In this document: piece by piece, positions 15,869 through 25,008 of the stretch
Layout of the letters: every line of letters starts with the position of its first letter
Numbering within the stretch: position 1 is the stretch's first letter
Assembly: GCF_014644435.1 (NCBI RefSeq)
Contig: NZ_BMKR01000006.1
Span: forward strand, 62,001 to 126,000
Source of the DNA: Paenibacillus albidus
GTDB taxonomy: Bacteria; Bacillota; Bacilli; Paenibacillales; Paenibacillaceae
Length of the DNA: 64,000 nt
Direction: 5' to 3'
Made by a program: the position numbers and the translations under genes
The notes under the pieces: generated by a model
The model's database searches: none
Seen by the model: only the letters and a program-made list of their open reading frames with translations
What the model was told of the DNA's origin: nothing

Positions 15869-16648
15869 TTAATAGGTACCGCCGTCAATGACTGGACCTC
15901 CTGGAGGCGTATCAAACCACCCGCCATCAATCGGCATATATGCCAAAAAATCCTCTAATGCCTCTACTTTCGCTTTGACCGCTACCAGATCCGGAATGGG
16001 GTCAGGGCCATCAATGTTATGGCTGCTGCCGTGAGCGCCCGGCGTGGCCGTGCCGGTTGCAGTGACAGTCATAGTCTTGGTCGCGGGATTGGTGGTAACG
16101 GTAATCCCGGTCCCGCCTGTTACAGTGAGTGTGTCCGTTTTTGCTGCTGCTGGAATGTTGTTTACCTGTGCAAAGGCGTTCTGGTTGACCTCAGCTCCAG
16201 CAGCAATCCCGGACAGTTTGGTCTTTTCGGCCGCTGTGGTGTGTAAGTTGGCATTGTCCACGTGGGCCTTGGTTGCTTCCAGGTTGATAGCCGGGGTCGT
16301 TAGCGCACCAGGCTTCCCGGTAATGCCTTTGACCAGCGTGAACAGACTGGACAACAGAGCTGTCAATGTACCTGTTAAGCTTGGCGTTGCGCTGTCCGTT
16401 GCCGTCCGGTTGCCTATTACTGCGTCTGTGGCAGAGTTAGCCCCACCGGCTCCTGTTGTAATACCGGCCAGTTTAGTCTTTTCCGCTGCGGTAGTGTGGA
16501 TGTTTCCATTTGCAATATGGTTTGCTGAGTTTACAACTGCAATATCATGTGCATCTAATGTGGTTTCTATATCTGCGTAATTGTCGTTGTGCTTGTTCAG
16601 GTTCGCCATATCAAGTTCTTTGTTTATTACTCTACGATTAAATGCCAA
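15869..16648 (-). CDS. Tail fibre/baseplate protein with repeated T-T-A-A-E-K-T-K-L units
   Basis: A 259-residue fibre-type protein. Two units of I/L-H-T-T-A-A-E-K-T-K-L-x-G-I are separated by about 80 residues. The C-terminus carries P-I-D-G-G-W-F and ends V-I-D-G-G-T-Y. Start is placed at TTG 16648 (AAGGAG 8 nt upstream), giving M-A-F-N-R-R-V-I-N-K-E-L-D-M, as in related fibre proteins. It follows Dit by 15 nt, where Tal would usually be. Confidence 0.7.
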   Translation of the reverse strand: MAFNRRVINKELDMANLNKHNDNYADIETTLDAHDIAVVNSANHIANGNIHTTAAEKTKLAGITTGAGGANSATDAVIGNRTATDSATPSLTGTLTALLSSLFTLVKGITGKPGALTTPAINLEATKAHVDNANLHTTAAEKTKLSGIAAGAEVNQNAFAQVNNIPAAAKTDTLTVTGGTGITVTTNPATKTMTVTATGTATPGAHGSSHNIDGPDPIPDLVAVKAKVEALEDFLAYMPIDGGWFDTPPGGPVIDGGTY

Positions 16649-16663
16649 GCGTATCACTCCTTC

Positions 16664-17467
16664 CTAGTAGAGATACTTGTAACGAAAGATGAATGCGAGA
16701 TTGAACGCTAATGAGTTGCCTGACGTTGTGAATGTTATATTCCCAGGCTGAAGTTCAAAGAAAACACCGTTGCTTCTGGAATAGGCATTCTGACCGTTGA
16801 GGCTAATAGTGCATTCTCCCGGATCGCAATTGATCTCCCAGACGTCTGAAGCACTACTTGTACCAGACAAAGTAAGTGTAGAAACTCCGTCTGTTAGACT
16901 GAGATTTGCGAAAGAACCAGTAATCCTGATAATTGGGTATGCCGGTAAACTGCCTTCATTACGGACCACAATGCTTTGCCCACTAGAACCGATCCATACA
17001 GCATAGTCACTGTACAAATAACCTTGACCATACTCCAATCCTTGGCCGTATTCACGAACGGTTGTATCTTGAGTCGATTCGGGCCAAGGGTCATTCATCT
17101 TTATGGGAATCGTAACTTCACCATCAAAGATGAGTTTGGTAATATCCATTGTTCCGGCGTATCTTCCAACAAACCTCTTTCCTACTAAATCGCCAAACGT
17201 AAATACGATGTCTCCTTTTCGGATATTAAAAAGAGCCGCTACAAGAGCGACTCTCCTTTGGTAATCCAACGTTGTATCATCAGCCATGACTACGCACTCA
17301 AGGTTAAATGTTCGTGGCCCGTAGGTGCTTCCGAAATCTAAAGCCCCATCCCGGTCTGCTAGTTCAAGGAAGTAATCCTTTGTCGGCGGCAGAACGGGGA
17401 TGTTATGAGATTTAAGCCCCAGTCCGATACTCGCAAACGACACGCCGTCTGCTGTTGCTACAATCAA
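16664..17467 (-). CDS. Distal tail protein (Dit-like)
   Basis: A 267-residue protein that joins the tail tube end to the tip. The N-terminal half (D-G-V-S-F-A-S-I-G-L... R-T-F-N-L-E-C-V, R-R-V-A-L-V-A-A-L-F-N-I-R-K-G-D) and P-I-K-M-N-D-P-W-P match the Dit/YomH family; the C-terminal half is a beta galectin-like domain. Start is TTG, adjoining the tape measure stop. Gene order after tape measure supports the call. Confidence 0.85.
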   Translation of the reverse strand: MIVATADGVSFASIGLGLKSHNIPVLPPTKDYFLELADRDGALDFGSTYGPRTFNLECVVMADDTTLDYQRRVALVAALFNIRKGDIVFTFGDLVGKRFVGRYAGTMDITKLIFDGEVTIPIKMNDPWPESTQDTTVREYGQGLEYGQGYLYSDYAVWIGSSGQSIVVRNEGSLPAYPIIRITGSFANLSLTDGVSTLTLSGTSSASDVWEINCDPGECTISLNGQNAYSRSNGVFFELQPGNITFTTSGNSLAFNLAFIFRYKYLY

Positions 17468-20400
17468 TTATTTCGCCCCCGTTCTGGATTGTGACCGCCG
17501 GACAAAGTTGTCTTTCTCGCTCCAAAACACCCGTGCTGTAGATTCATCCGCAATATAAGTATCCCCCATAGTTATTACGACCTCGCTACGGTTTAAGCCG
17601 CCTCCACCGACAGGTGAGATACTTGGAATTGAAAAATCTGGCATTGAAAAGTTCAAATTAGGCATCTTGAAGTTGAGCATTTTGAAAAGGTTATCTTGTT
17701 GTTTTTCATTGATATACATCTCTCCAACTTTTGCAGTGATCTGAGTCTCTTCACCTCTTCTAGCTCCCCGTACTACGCCACCTTCATGGAAAGTCTGTAG
17801 TCTTCCTGTATCCTTCTCAATCCCATATTTTTTGCGCAGCTCTTCGTTTCTTGCTGCCAATTGCTCCATCTCTGCTTTATTTCCGCCTGTTTTGGCTGCA
17901 TCCCAAGCGTCCTTGTTGGAGTTATACTCAATTAAATCGAGATCCTTTTTTGATTGTCCGCTTCCCGAAGCAAGAGAAAGTGATGATCCTCTTGTCGTAG
18001 GTGACAATGAGGTGATTTTACTCATTTTAGCCTGGTAATCAGCGATAAACTGATCTAATTGAGAAAGTATCTCCGCATTCTTTTCTGATTCCTTTAATAC
18101 TTGAATGCTTTTCATTAGTTCTGCACGGTTTTCCGTGTCCGATGAAAAACTATCCAGTGCTTGCAGCAACTCATCATAATGCGTTTTTGTCGCTTCGATG
18201 TCTTTATCAAAAGCATCCTTCTTAGTGTTTTTCTCATCCTCTAAAGCTTTCTTCTGTTCCTCAAGAGTTCTCCGTGCAAGAACGCGTTCTTGATCTAACT
18301 GCATTTTCTCAATGTCTTTTTGAACCTGTTTTCGTTCAGCGATTCCATCTGGCCCAACAGCTGAAGCCAAGAGAGCCAGGCGTGCTTGCTTTTCAGCCAA
18401 GGCACTTTCATAATCCTGATCTGCATTTAGCTCTTGCTGCTTACTAAGTAAATCGTCGATCGCTTGGATTTCGGCATCCTTGGCAGCAAGGTAAGCATCA
18501 CGTTCCGTTTCGATTGCCTTGATCGCTGCGTTCTTGGATGCTTCAATGTTGGATTTGTAGTTCTTTGCCAGCGTTTCCACAGACTTTGTTTCATCCTCGA
18601 TCAGTTTTTGGCGCAACGCATAAACCTGTTCGTCTGCTTGCATGCGCTGGTCAGTTCCAATTCGGTACATGGATTGGACTTTCAGCCAGGCTTGCAATTC
18701 AGATTCAACTGTTGTTTCGCCCATAGCCTTTCGATGATTCAAGTCTTTTTGAAAATCTGAGAATTGCTGTTCGACCAGAGATTGTTTCTTTTCGTAGATC
18801 AGCCTTTCTAATTCGAAATTCTGTTCCGCTGACCGTTTTTTATCTTTTATCATCCGTTCATAAGCCTGAAGTTCCATTGTGATGATATTGACCTTGTTCT
18901 TACCAGACATCTCCATTTTGGAGGATTCTTTATCGATCCATGACTGAGAATTAGAGTATCGAAGCTCATTGTATTTCACAGTCAGATCAAAAACTTGTTT
19001 CTGAGCTTCAGCTTTTTGATCGTTGGTTAAATAGGACTTCTTCATTTCTTTGGTATAGAAATTAAGCGAAGTCTTAACCATCTCAATTTCTTGCAGATTT
19101 GCCTGTCTCATCTTCTCAGTTTTCTTTTCGAGGAATGAAACATCTTCTTCAAATCTGCTGTCATTGAGTGCCTTAACTTCTCTGGTCCATTCCTTAACAG
19201 CGTCTTTATCTTCTGAGAGATATTGCTTGTGGCGATCCTTCAGACGTCCATATCCAGCAATCTGTTGTTCTATGGACCAGCCTTGTTGTTCAACTAGGTA
19301 CTTGAAGTTATCCATATCTTCATCGTAAGCATCCTTACGCGCCGCTGCTGCTTCTTTTGCCGCCTTTTCGGCTTCACTTGCTGCTTTTTCTGCGTTTTTT
19401 TCGGCGTCGGACTTTCCACTTCCTTTACTTCCATTGCTTCCTTTGCTCCCCTTGTCCTGCGGCTCACTAACCCCAAAGGTAGGATCTTGATACATACTCC
19501 CCAGCGCGGCTATTTTATCATCATATACTTTTGCTGCTGCATCATAGTCATCAATGATACTTTGTATCTCAGTTTCCGCTGCTGCCTGAGCAATACCGGC
19601 ATCCCTGAACTGAGGTTTGAAATACTTAAGATCATCCCCAGTTTGAGTAACATTGTCTCCAGTGATTGCTTTGCTGCCATTCAACTGAGCCTTCAAGTTG
19701 GCCAAGTCTTTAATTGCGCTTGCTTCGATCTGGTAGGCCTTTAAACGCTCGTCAGTAGCTATCTTGGTGTTAAATGCCGAGGATTTTTCAGAATTCAGAT
19801 CATCGATCGCCTTCTGGATTTTCATCTTCCTCAGATTGTTTACCGCGTCAGTCTCGAAAGCCCAACCATCAGCCGTTTTATAGATCGCAGATGCTAGTTC
19901 CGGATATTTATTGATCAAATCAGTTGCATTGGCAGCATTTAAGGATTGTCCATCTGCCAAATCGTACAACACCTTATTCAGTTCCGAAACAGTCTGGCTA
20001 TTTCCCTTTACTGTTGATTCCCATTCCTCTTGTGCCTTAATGAGTGCCTTAATCTCATCGGATACTTCTTCGGTTGCAGCGCCGGCAGTACCTGCAGAAT
20101 CAGCAAAACTCTCCATTGAATCCGCAGAGTCTGCCGCTGCTGTTGCCAGTCTGCTATTTTGCTCTGTTCCTACTGCAGTAACTCCATTAAGCGCATCTAA
20201 CGCCGCTTGACTTGCGCGTATTTTTTCATCTTCTTTCGATAATTCTGTGCCAAGATTAATTATTTCTTGTCCCCATAATTCTCGAAGGGTTTGTACTGTT
20301 CTCCCCATCGCTTTATCGACAATGCTAAGATCTCTTTCTGATACGTTTTTTAATGAGTTCTCGGTGAACTGCATTTCTTGATCCAGCTCAGCTCTTCTTT

Positions 20401-22699
20401 TAGTTGCAGCATCCAAGTTTGCTTGTTCTACAACCCTAATACTATCAGCGTATCTGGTTTTCCACTCTTCGATCTTTTCAATATCCATTTCTTTGGCGTT
20501 GCCAAGTTCATCCCACTGTGAAACCAGTCCCGGCATAGTCGCACTTAGTCTGTCCATTACATTAGCAAGTTCGGATTTTGCTGCCGTTACCTCTTGGTCT
20601 GATTTAGTGTTATCGTCAACAATCGCTCTCAATTCATCATATCTAGCAACAAGTTCAGCAGTTTTCCGATTCTGCTGCATCGTTTCGTCACTTACTTGAC
20701 TCTGTGTTCCTTTGAAATAGGCCCAGGCTGTTGTGGCAGCTCCTATAGCCACTGCTATTCCTGTTAGTGCAGCCCCGATAGGTGTAGCGATAAAGGCCTT
20801 TTGTGATAGGTTTGCTGCATCAGTAGCTACTTTCATTCCAAGCATCGCCTTGGCCGCTCCAACTACACCAGTAACTAAGGAAACAAGGGTTTGTCCAGTC
20901 AGTATTCTGGCACCGGTATTAAGGATAGTTATCGCTCCGCCGAGCAGTAAGATTGTTGTGACCGTGTTCTTTATTGGTCCTGGAAGGTTGTTAAAGCCAT
21001 CTAATAGGATGGTAGCTTGCTGTACAATCAGCTTCATGCCACCTAAAAGGCCGCTGTCCCCAATAGAAATGATCAACTCATCCCAAGAAGCACGGAGTTG
21101 CTCCGACTGCTTGGTAAGGGTGGTCATAGCAAGGGCATTCTCTCGCTGCGCAGATCCAAAGGATTCTTCCGATACCTTGGCTACGTCCATTACTTTACTG
21201 TAGTTTTTCATGAGTGCGATAAATCGGGATGCTTGATCTCCACGTGCAATAGCCTGCGTCACTTCGTTGCGTTCGGCGTCAGAAAGAGTGTCCCATTGTG
21301 CAGCAATTTTGCTAAGCAATTCGGGAAAGTCCATCATTTCTCCATCCGCCTGCTTCATCACGCCTACATACTTCTCTAGTTTGTCGATCGCTATCGGTCT
21401 GCTGGCAAAGCTAATAAATGACTTAATGGCATTACCAGCAACCGCACCGCTAAATCCAGCTTGGTTAAGTACTGTCAGGTAACCAATTAACTCATCAATG
21501 TCCACACCTGCATTCTTGGCTGTTGCACCGACTCGATTGATCCCTTCCAGCAGCTTCTTGGAGGTTGTTGGGAAGTTATTGGAGACCTCATTCAATCTAT
21601 CGAGTAATCGTTCTGCATCTTCGGCAGCCATTCCATAGTTGAGGATTGCTCCGGTCATTAATTCCTGAGCCTGTGAAGCACTTTGGAAGGACAACTCAAC
21701 GTTTTTAGCCATAAGAGCCGTTCTCGCTAGTTGATCGGTCTGCTTTTCGTCAAAGCCATTTTGGGCAACAAGTGTATAGACGCTGGCAACTTCCCTGAGT
21801 GCGTAACCATATTCTTTGGCGCTGGATATCATGGAATCTTTGACATAACCAACGTCCGCAGACTCCCCCATGACCCGCTGTATGTTGACCAGTTCATATT
21901 CAAAGTCTTTAAGCAGGCTAATGGCCTCTGTAGCACCTCTGGTGAAGGCGTAGTACAAAGAACCCGTCATGGCATACTGAGCCGCTGTACCCATGATTCC
22001 GTTGACCTGGGTTTGTGTTTGAGTCAATGATCGGCGAACACGTTGTTCTTCTTGCAAGGCTCTTTCGCGAACTTGCGCTTCCTTCCGTTCTCTGGACTGT
22101 AATGCATTTAACCAAAACTTCTCATAATCAGCAGCATGTTTTCTGGCCTGCATGCTTTCTTTCTCAGCCATTTGTGATAATTTTTGTCGGATGGCTTGTT
22201 CCTGCATGAGGACACGTTCGCGAGTAGTGTCTGTTGTGGTAGATACCGATCCTGTTTTCTTAATTGCGCTGGAAGTAACTTTATTTTGAAGTATTTCCAT
22301 CCGTTTTAGATGCTCTCGCTCTTGTTGTTCTATAGCATCGTATCTTCGCTTTACAATCGCTTCCTGTGCAGCTAATTTGGCATTTATAATTTGATTCGCT
22401 TGATCTAACTGATTCTTCTTCGCGGAAATCAGCTCTGCTTGTGCTGTTCGCTGTTTAATCAAGGCCTCCGATTCCGACATGATCTTCTTGCGTCGCTCTT
22501 CGGATGTCAGAGCTAGTTTGTTTGCAGCGCCCGCCAATGCTGTGTAATTCTTTGTTGTAACAGATATTTCATTGTTCAATACTTTGAAGGTTTCAGCGTT
22601 CCCCTTAGCTCCTCGATCAATCGCCTGGAACGCGGGGATCATTTTAGATGTGTCGAGATTGAGACGCGCTCCAACAACATCCCTAGTTGTATCTGCCAA
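17468..22699 (-). CDS. Tail tape measure protein
   Basis: A 1743-residue protein, the longest in the window. It has N-terminal coiled coils (residues about 50-240), the TP901-type core (about 260-560: A-M-T-G-S-L-Y-Y-A-F-T-R-G-A-T-E, V-S-N-N-F-P-T-T-S-K-K-L), hydrophobic helices near 590-690, and long charged coiled coils toward the C-terminus. Tape measures fix tail length; at about 0.15 nm per residue this predicts a tail near 260 nm, i.e. a siphovirus. Start TTG. It is separated from the chaperone genes by a terminator and a dispersed palindrome 27 bp upstream. Confidence 0.95.
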   Translation of the reverse strand: MADTTRDVVGARLNLDTSKMIPAFQAIDRGAKGNAETFKVLNNEISVTTKNYTALAGAANKLALTSEERRKKIMSESEALIKQRTAQAELISAKKNQLDQANQIINAKLAAQEAIVKRRYDAIEQQEREHLKRMEILQNKVTSSAIKKTGSVSTTTDTTRERVLMQEQAIRQKLSQMAEKESMQARKHAADYEKFWLNALQSRERKEAQVRERALQEEQRVRRSLTQTQTQVNGIMGTAAQYAMTGSLYYAFTRGATEAISLLKDFEYELVNIQRVMGESADVGYVKDSMISSAKEYGYALREVASVYTLVAQNGFDEKQTDQLARTALMAKNVELSFQSASQAQELMTGAILNYGMAAEDAERLLDRLNEVSNNFPTTSKKLLEGINRVGATAKNAGVDIDELIGYLTVLNQAGFSGAVAGNAIKSFISFASRPIAIDKLEKYVGVMKQADGEMMDFPELLSKIAAQWDTLSDAERNEVTQAIARGDQASRFIALMKNYSKVMDVAKVSEESFGSAQRENALAMTTLTKQSEQLRASWDELIISIGDSGLLGGMKLIVQQATILLDGFNNLPGPIKNTVTTILLLGGAITILNTGARILTGQTLVSLVTGVVGAAKAMLGMKVATDAANLSQKAFIATPIGAALTGIAVAIGAATTAWAYFKGTQSQVSDETMQQNRKTAELVARYDELRAIVDDNTKSDQEVTAAKSELANVMDRLSATMPGLVSQWDELGNAKEMDIEKIEEWKTRYADSIRVVEQANLDAATKRRAELDQEMQFTENSLKNVSERDLSIVDKAMGRTVQTLRELWGQEIINLGTELSKEDEKIRASQAALDALNGVTAVGTEQNSRLATAAADSADSMESFADSAGTAGAATEEVSDEIKALIKAQEEWESTVKGNSQTVSELNKVLYDLADGQSLNAANATDLINKYPELASAIYKTADGWAFETDAVNNLRKMKIQKAIDDLNSEKSSAFNTKIATDERLKAYQIEASAIKDLANLKAQLNGSKAITGDNVTQTGDDLKYFKPQFRDAGIAQAAAETEIQSIIDDYDAAAKVYDDKIAALGSMYQDPTFGVSEPQDKGSKGSNGSKGSGKSDAEKNAEKAASEAEKAAKEAAAARKDAYDEDMDNFKYLVEQQGWSIEQQIAGYGRLKDRHKQYLSEDKDAVKEWTREVKALNDSRFEEDVSFLEKKTEKMRQANLQEIEMVKTSLNFYTKEMKKSYLTNDQKAEAQKQVFDLTVKYNELRYSNSQSWIDKESSKMEMSGKNKVNIITMELQAYERMIKDKKRSAEQNFELERLIYEKKQSLVEQQFSDFQKDLNHRKAMGETTVESELQAWLKVQSMYRIGTDQRMQADEQVYALRQKLIEDETKSVETLAKNYKSNIEASKNAAIKAIETERDAYLAAKDAEIQAIDDLLSKQQELNADQDYESALAEKQARLALLASAVGPDGIAERKQVQKDIEKMQLDQERVLARRTLEEQKKALEDEKNTKKDAFDKDIEATKTHYDELLQALDSFSSDTENRAELMKSIQVLKESEKNAEILSQLDQFIADYQAKMSKITSLSPTTRGSSLSLASGSGQSKKDLDLIEYNSNKDAWDAAKTGGNKAEMEQLAARNEELRKKYGIEKDTGRLQTFHEGGVVRGARRGEETQITAKVGEMYINEKQQDNLFKMLNFKMPNLNFSMPDFSIPSISPVGGGGLNRSEVVITMGDTYIADESTARVFWSEKDNFVRRSQSRTGAK

Positions 22700-22725
22700 T
22701 ATAAATTCACCCCTTTTTTTGGGTA

Positions 22726-22739
22726 AGGAAAATTTTCCT
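22726..22739. repeat. Dispersed palindrome, perfect copy
   Basis: AGGAAAATTTTCCT, 27 bp upstream of the tape measure start, downstream (minus sense) of the terminator at 22771-22801. Confidence 0.7.
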
Positions 22740-22770
22740 GAAATATGGTTTTAAGTCCTTATACAGAAAA

Positions 22771-22801
22771 AGAGACCTGCCGCTTGGTGACGGAGGTCTC
22801 T
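22771..22801 (-). terminator. Terminator between tail chaperone and tape measure genes
   Basis: Minus strand: GAGACCTCCG, loop, CGGCAGGTCTC, then TTTTTCTG. A strong terminator inside the late operon. Confidence 0.8.
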
Positions 22802-22806
22802 GGATA

Positions 22807-23097
22807 TTATTTAGGGAAGATACCCAAGTCTGAAAGATACTTGGCTTTCTTCGGCTTTTTATTTTTGATTTCCCCGCCATGCAGGATCACTTCGAATTCG
22901 CGATTCTTGTTCTTAGCCTTCATCAGCGCTCGGATTTTAGGGATGGTCATGTTTATCCACTCGCTGTCAGATATGCCGTTACTTACACACAGAGCCCACA
23001 TATCCATCCAGTTTGTTTCTGTCTCGTCCCCCTCACCGCCGTCACCTTCGTCTTCCTCAGGCTCTGCATCAGGGTCTGGAGGGAAGGATTCCTCATA
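22807..23097 (-). CDS. Tail assembly chaperone, frameshifted extension (gpT-like)
   Basis: An open frame of 96 codons without its own good start, overlapping the end of the gpG-like gene in the +1 frame. Read through, it continues the protein as Y-E-E-S-F-P-P-D-P-D-A-E-P-E-E-D-E, an acidic linker, then a conserved-looking helical end (W-M-D-M-W-A-L-C...P-K-I-R-A-L-M-K-A-K-N-K). The size and place just before tape measure match the gpT part of gpGT. An ATG at 23007 could start a short form but lacks a clear ribosome site. Confidence 0.75.
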   Translation of the reverse strand, partial: YEESFPPDPDAEPEEDEGDGGEGDETETNWMDMWALCVSNGISDSEWINMTIPKIRALMKAKNKNREFEVILHGGEIKNKKPKKAKYLSDLGIFPK

Positions 23098-23425
23098 GAA
23101 ATCGGGTCAGAAGGTTTTCCAACTCCTCAATACCGTTCAAGTCAACCAGTTCATACTCCGTGTCAGAAAGACCTCCATCAAGCACAAGATTAAACGCCTC
23201 ACGGTAAGACGCTTCAATTGCCGGCCAATCCACCTCTGCACCCAAATCTGTGGCTGGCCATTTTTCGCGACCAATAGAATTTGAGAATTTGTAAGGTGCA
23301 TCTTTCATCACCTTACGCACTTGCCGAATAAGGCCGATGGTTCCGATCTTAATATTTTTGGAAAGCCCTTCTGCCAATTTAACTTCCGATCCAATATTCA
23401 ACGTTTCATCAATTTGTTTATCCAA
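23093..23425 (-). CDS. Tail assembly chaperone (gpG-like)
   Basis: A 110-residue protein between major tail protein and tape measure, where siphoviruses encode gpG. It is helical and acidic (L-G-A-E-V-D-W-P-A-I-E-A-S-Y). It ends N-L-L-T-R-F-L followed by TGA. These proteins coat the tape measure during tube assembly and usually produce a minor fused form by frameshift; the arrangement for that is visible here. Confidence 0.75.
   Translation of the reverse strand: MDKQIDETLNIGSEVKLAEGLSKNIKIGTIGLIRQVRKVMKDAPYKFSNSIGREKWPATDLGAEVDWPAIEASYREAFNLVLDGGLSDTEYELVDLNGIEELENLLTRFL
23096..23104 (-). promoter_or_regulatory. Candidate +1 programmed frameshift site
   Basis: Minus-strand codons CGA-TTT-CTA-TGA. 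The extension frame is closed by a TGA seven bases before TTT, so the switch must occur within ACC-CGA-TTT-CTA. TTT followed by C lets tRNA-Phe re-pair with TTC one base ahead, giving ...R-F-Y-E-E-S. This would be a +1 (or -2) shift, not the lambda-type -1. Confidence 0.6.
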
Positions 23426-23484
23426 GGTTAGTTCCTCCTTAAAATAGATGTTCCCCCGCCGTTTCAGCGAGGGAGCGATTTAGT

Positions 23485-24267
23485 CTAGTCCACAAAGATA
23501 ATTGTTGCAGCAATGCCCTCTGGGTTGTCTGGAGTGATGTCTGCTTCCAGTACCTCCAGGTTAAGGGTGCTTGTGCTTGGTGTCTTACGCGTAGCGCCGA
23601 CATTCAGCGTACCACCGCCTACAGCCTTGTGTACCGTTAATTGCACCTGTACCGGCAATCCTGTGCGGTCATTAATTAATTCAAAACGATGCACGAACTT
23701 GAACGGCTTCGGCCTCCGGGTTCCCTTGAAGTTGCTCGAAGTCCCTTGTTTAGACCACTTATAGGTCACAATAACGTTTTTGTTCAAGTTCGCGGCGGCG
23801 GAAGTAACAACCCCGTCCGCAGTGATTGAATATTGTTCGCTTGTTGGTGCTGACGCTACTCGTTCAAGCTTAGTCAAAGAGCCATCATTCGCTTTGAGAT
23901 AAACATCGTCACTTGCAGCTACGAATGTACCGCCAAACGCCGTGATTCCTTGTATGGCGTATCCAGTTGCCCCGAGTATACCTTCTTCATTTTCGTCAAT
24001 ATCAACCACTCCGGTTTTTGTCTCTGCACCTTGCGAAATCTCGGCAATGACAGCAGAGTAGCGCGGCAATTCGATTGTAAGTACATCCTGCAGATCCTGG
24101 GCTGTAAGGTGAAAAGCATAGCCGGATTGCCCGCCGAAGACTTTGGTCCAAGAAAACTGTGGAGCGAACATTACACTGTTTATTTTTTCATCAATGTATC
24201 TGAGAGTCCCGTCCAGTTCTCTCATCCAAATCTTACCGACTCCATCAAATACCAATGGTTCCTGCAT
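23485..24267 (-). CDS. Major tail (tube) protein
   Basis: A 260-residue beta-rich protein directly before the tail chaperones, the standard place for the tube subunit. The sequence starts M-Q-E-P-L-V-F-D-G-V-G and contains W-T-K-V-F-G-G-Q-S-G-Y-A-F, as in tube proteins of Gram-positive siphoviruses. A C-terminal domain carries T-L-N-L-E-V-L-E-A-D-I. A short hairpin in the 23426-23484 gap (CCCTCGC/GCGGGGG) may protect the mRNA end. Confidence 0.8.
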   Translation of the reverse strand: MQEPLVFDGVGKIWMRELDGTLRYIDEKINSVMFAPQFSWTKVFGGQSGYAFHLTAQDLQDVLTIELPRYSAVIAEISQGAETKTGVVDIDENEEGILGATGYAIQGITAFGGTFVAASDDVYLKANDGSLTKLERVASAPTSEQYSITADGVVTSAAANLNKNVIVTYKWSKQGTSSNFKGTRRPKPFKFVHRFELINDRTGLPVQVQLTVHKAVGGGTLNVGATRKTPSTSTLNLEVLEADITPDNPEGIAATIIFVD

Positions 24268-24294
24268 TCGTATATCCCTCCCTGGGTAATAAAA

Positions 24295-24327
24295 AAGGAA
24301 CTGATCAGTTTATTTGATCAGCTCCCA
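24295..24327 (-). terminator. Terminator overlapping the 24310 stop codon
   Basis: Minus strand: GGAGCTGATCA, loop AATAAAC, TGATCAGTTCC, then TTTTTTATT. It lies between a small gene and the major tail gene. Confidence 0.8.
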
Positions 24328-24498
24328 TAGTTTTAAATCAATTTCATTAATGCGTTTGTATTCATCCGTTTCTTCGTAACCTTCATTCGGCTTCGTCCCT
24401 TGATCCATCAGTCCGAGTTTTTTTGCCAGAGATATTTTCTCCTTCACAAGCTTTTCGACTTCCGTTGGCTCTTTCTTTGTTTCAGTCTTCTCCGTCAC
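24310..24498 (-). CDS. Small charged phage protein
   Basis: A 62-residue Lys/Glu-rich helical protein. I start it at GTG 24498 because GAGGTG lies 6 nt upstream; an in-frame ATG further up has no site. It lies between the tail terminator and the major tail gene. Function unknown. Confidence 0.55.
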   Translation of the reverse strand: MTEKTETKKEPTEVEKLVKEKISLAKKLGLMDQGTKPNEGYEETDEYKRINEIDLKLWELIK

Positions 24499-24573
24499 CG
24501 TTATCACCTCGCTCCGAATGTCGCTGAACTTCCTCATGTATACTTTACAATCACATTTATGCATAATTGCTAC

Positions 24574-25008
24574 TTAATTCATACGGATATAATCAATATC
24601 GAAGATGCCTTTATAGCCCTTAACTCCGCTGATCCCCGTTGCAAAGTCACCATCATATGCTAGAACGCACAAAAATGAATGGAACTTAGGCTGGACAATC
24701 CTACGATCATGCAAAAGTTCAAATGAACGTTGAAACAGTAGCTTTGCTTCGTATCCAGTCTTTCCATAAAAGTCGATGCAGAACTTGCCTTGGAAGACCA
24801 GATGGTTACGTGCAAATTGTCCTGGCATGATGTACTGACAGATATGAGGAACTGTTTCCTTAGTGACCACAATTTCAGGCTCTACGCCTTTTGTGAAACG
24901 AGTTGCCATTTGTTCACCGTCAGCAGTCGGTAATAGTTTGAGTAAAGCCATGAACTCCTCGTCGGCCTTGTGTGTGTTCTGAATAGCGTCAATCAGTTGA
25001 AGACTCAA
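24574..25008 (-). CDS. Tail terminator-like protein
   Basis: A 144-residue protein after the neck genes and before the tail tube gene. The order suggests the tail terminator/completion protein that caps the tube. It overlaps its upstream neighbour by 4 nt. No sequence motif is diagnostic. Confidence 0.55.
   Translation of the reverse strand: MSLQLIDAIQNTHKADEEFMALLKLLPTADGEQMATRFTKGVEPEIVVTKETVPHICQYIMPGQFARNHLVFQGKFCIDFYGKTGYEAKLLFQRSFELLHDRRIVQPKFHSFLCVLAYDGDFATGISGVKGYKGIFDIDYIRMN

Noticed and set aside
22807..23425. Lambda-type -1 slippery site in the chaperone pair
   Set aside because: The extension lies in the +1 frame, and no X-XXY-YYZ heptamer gives the right phase.
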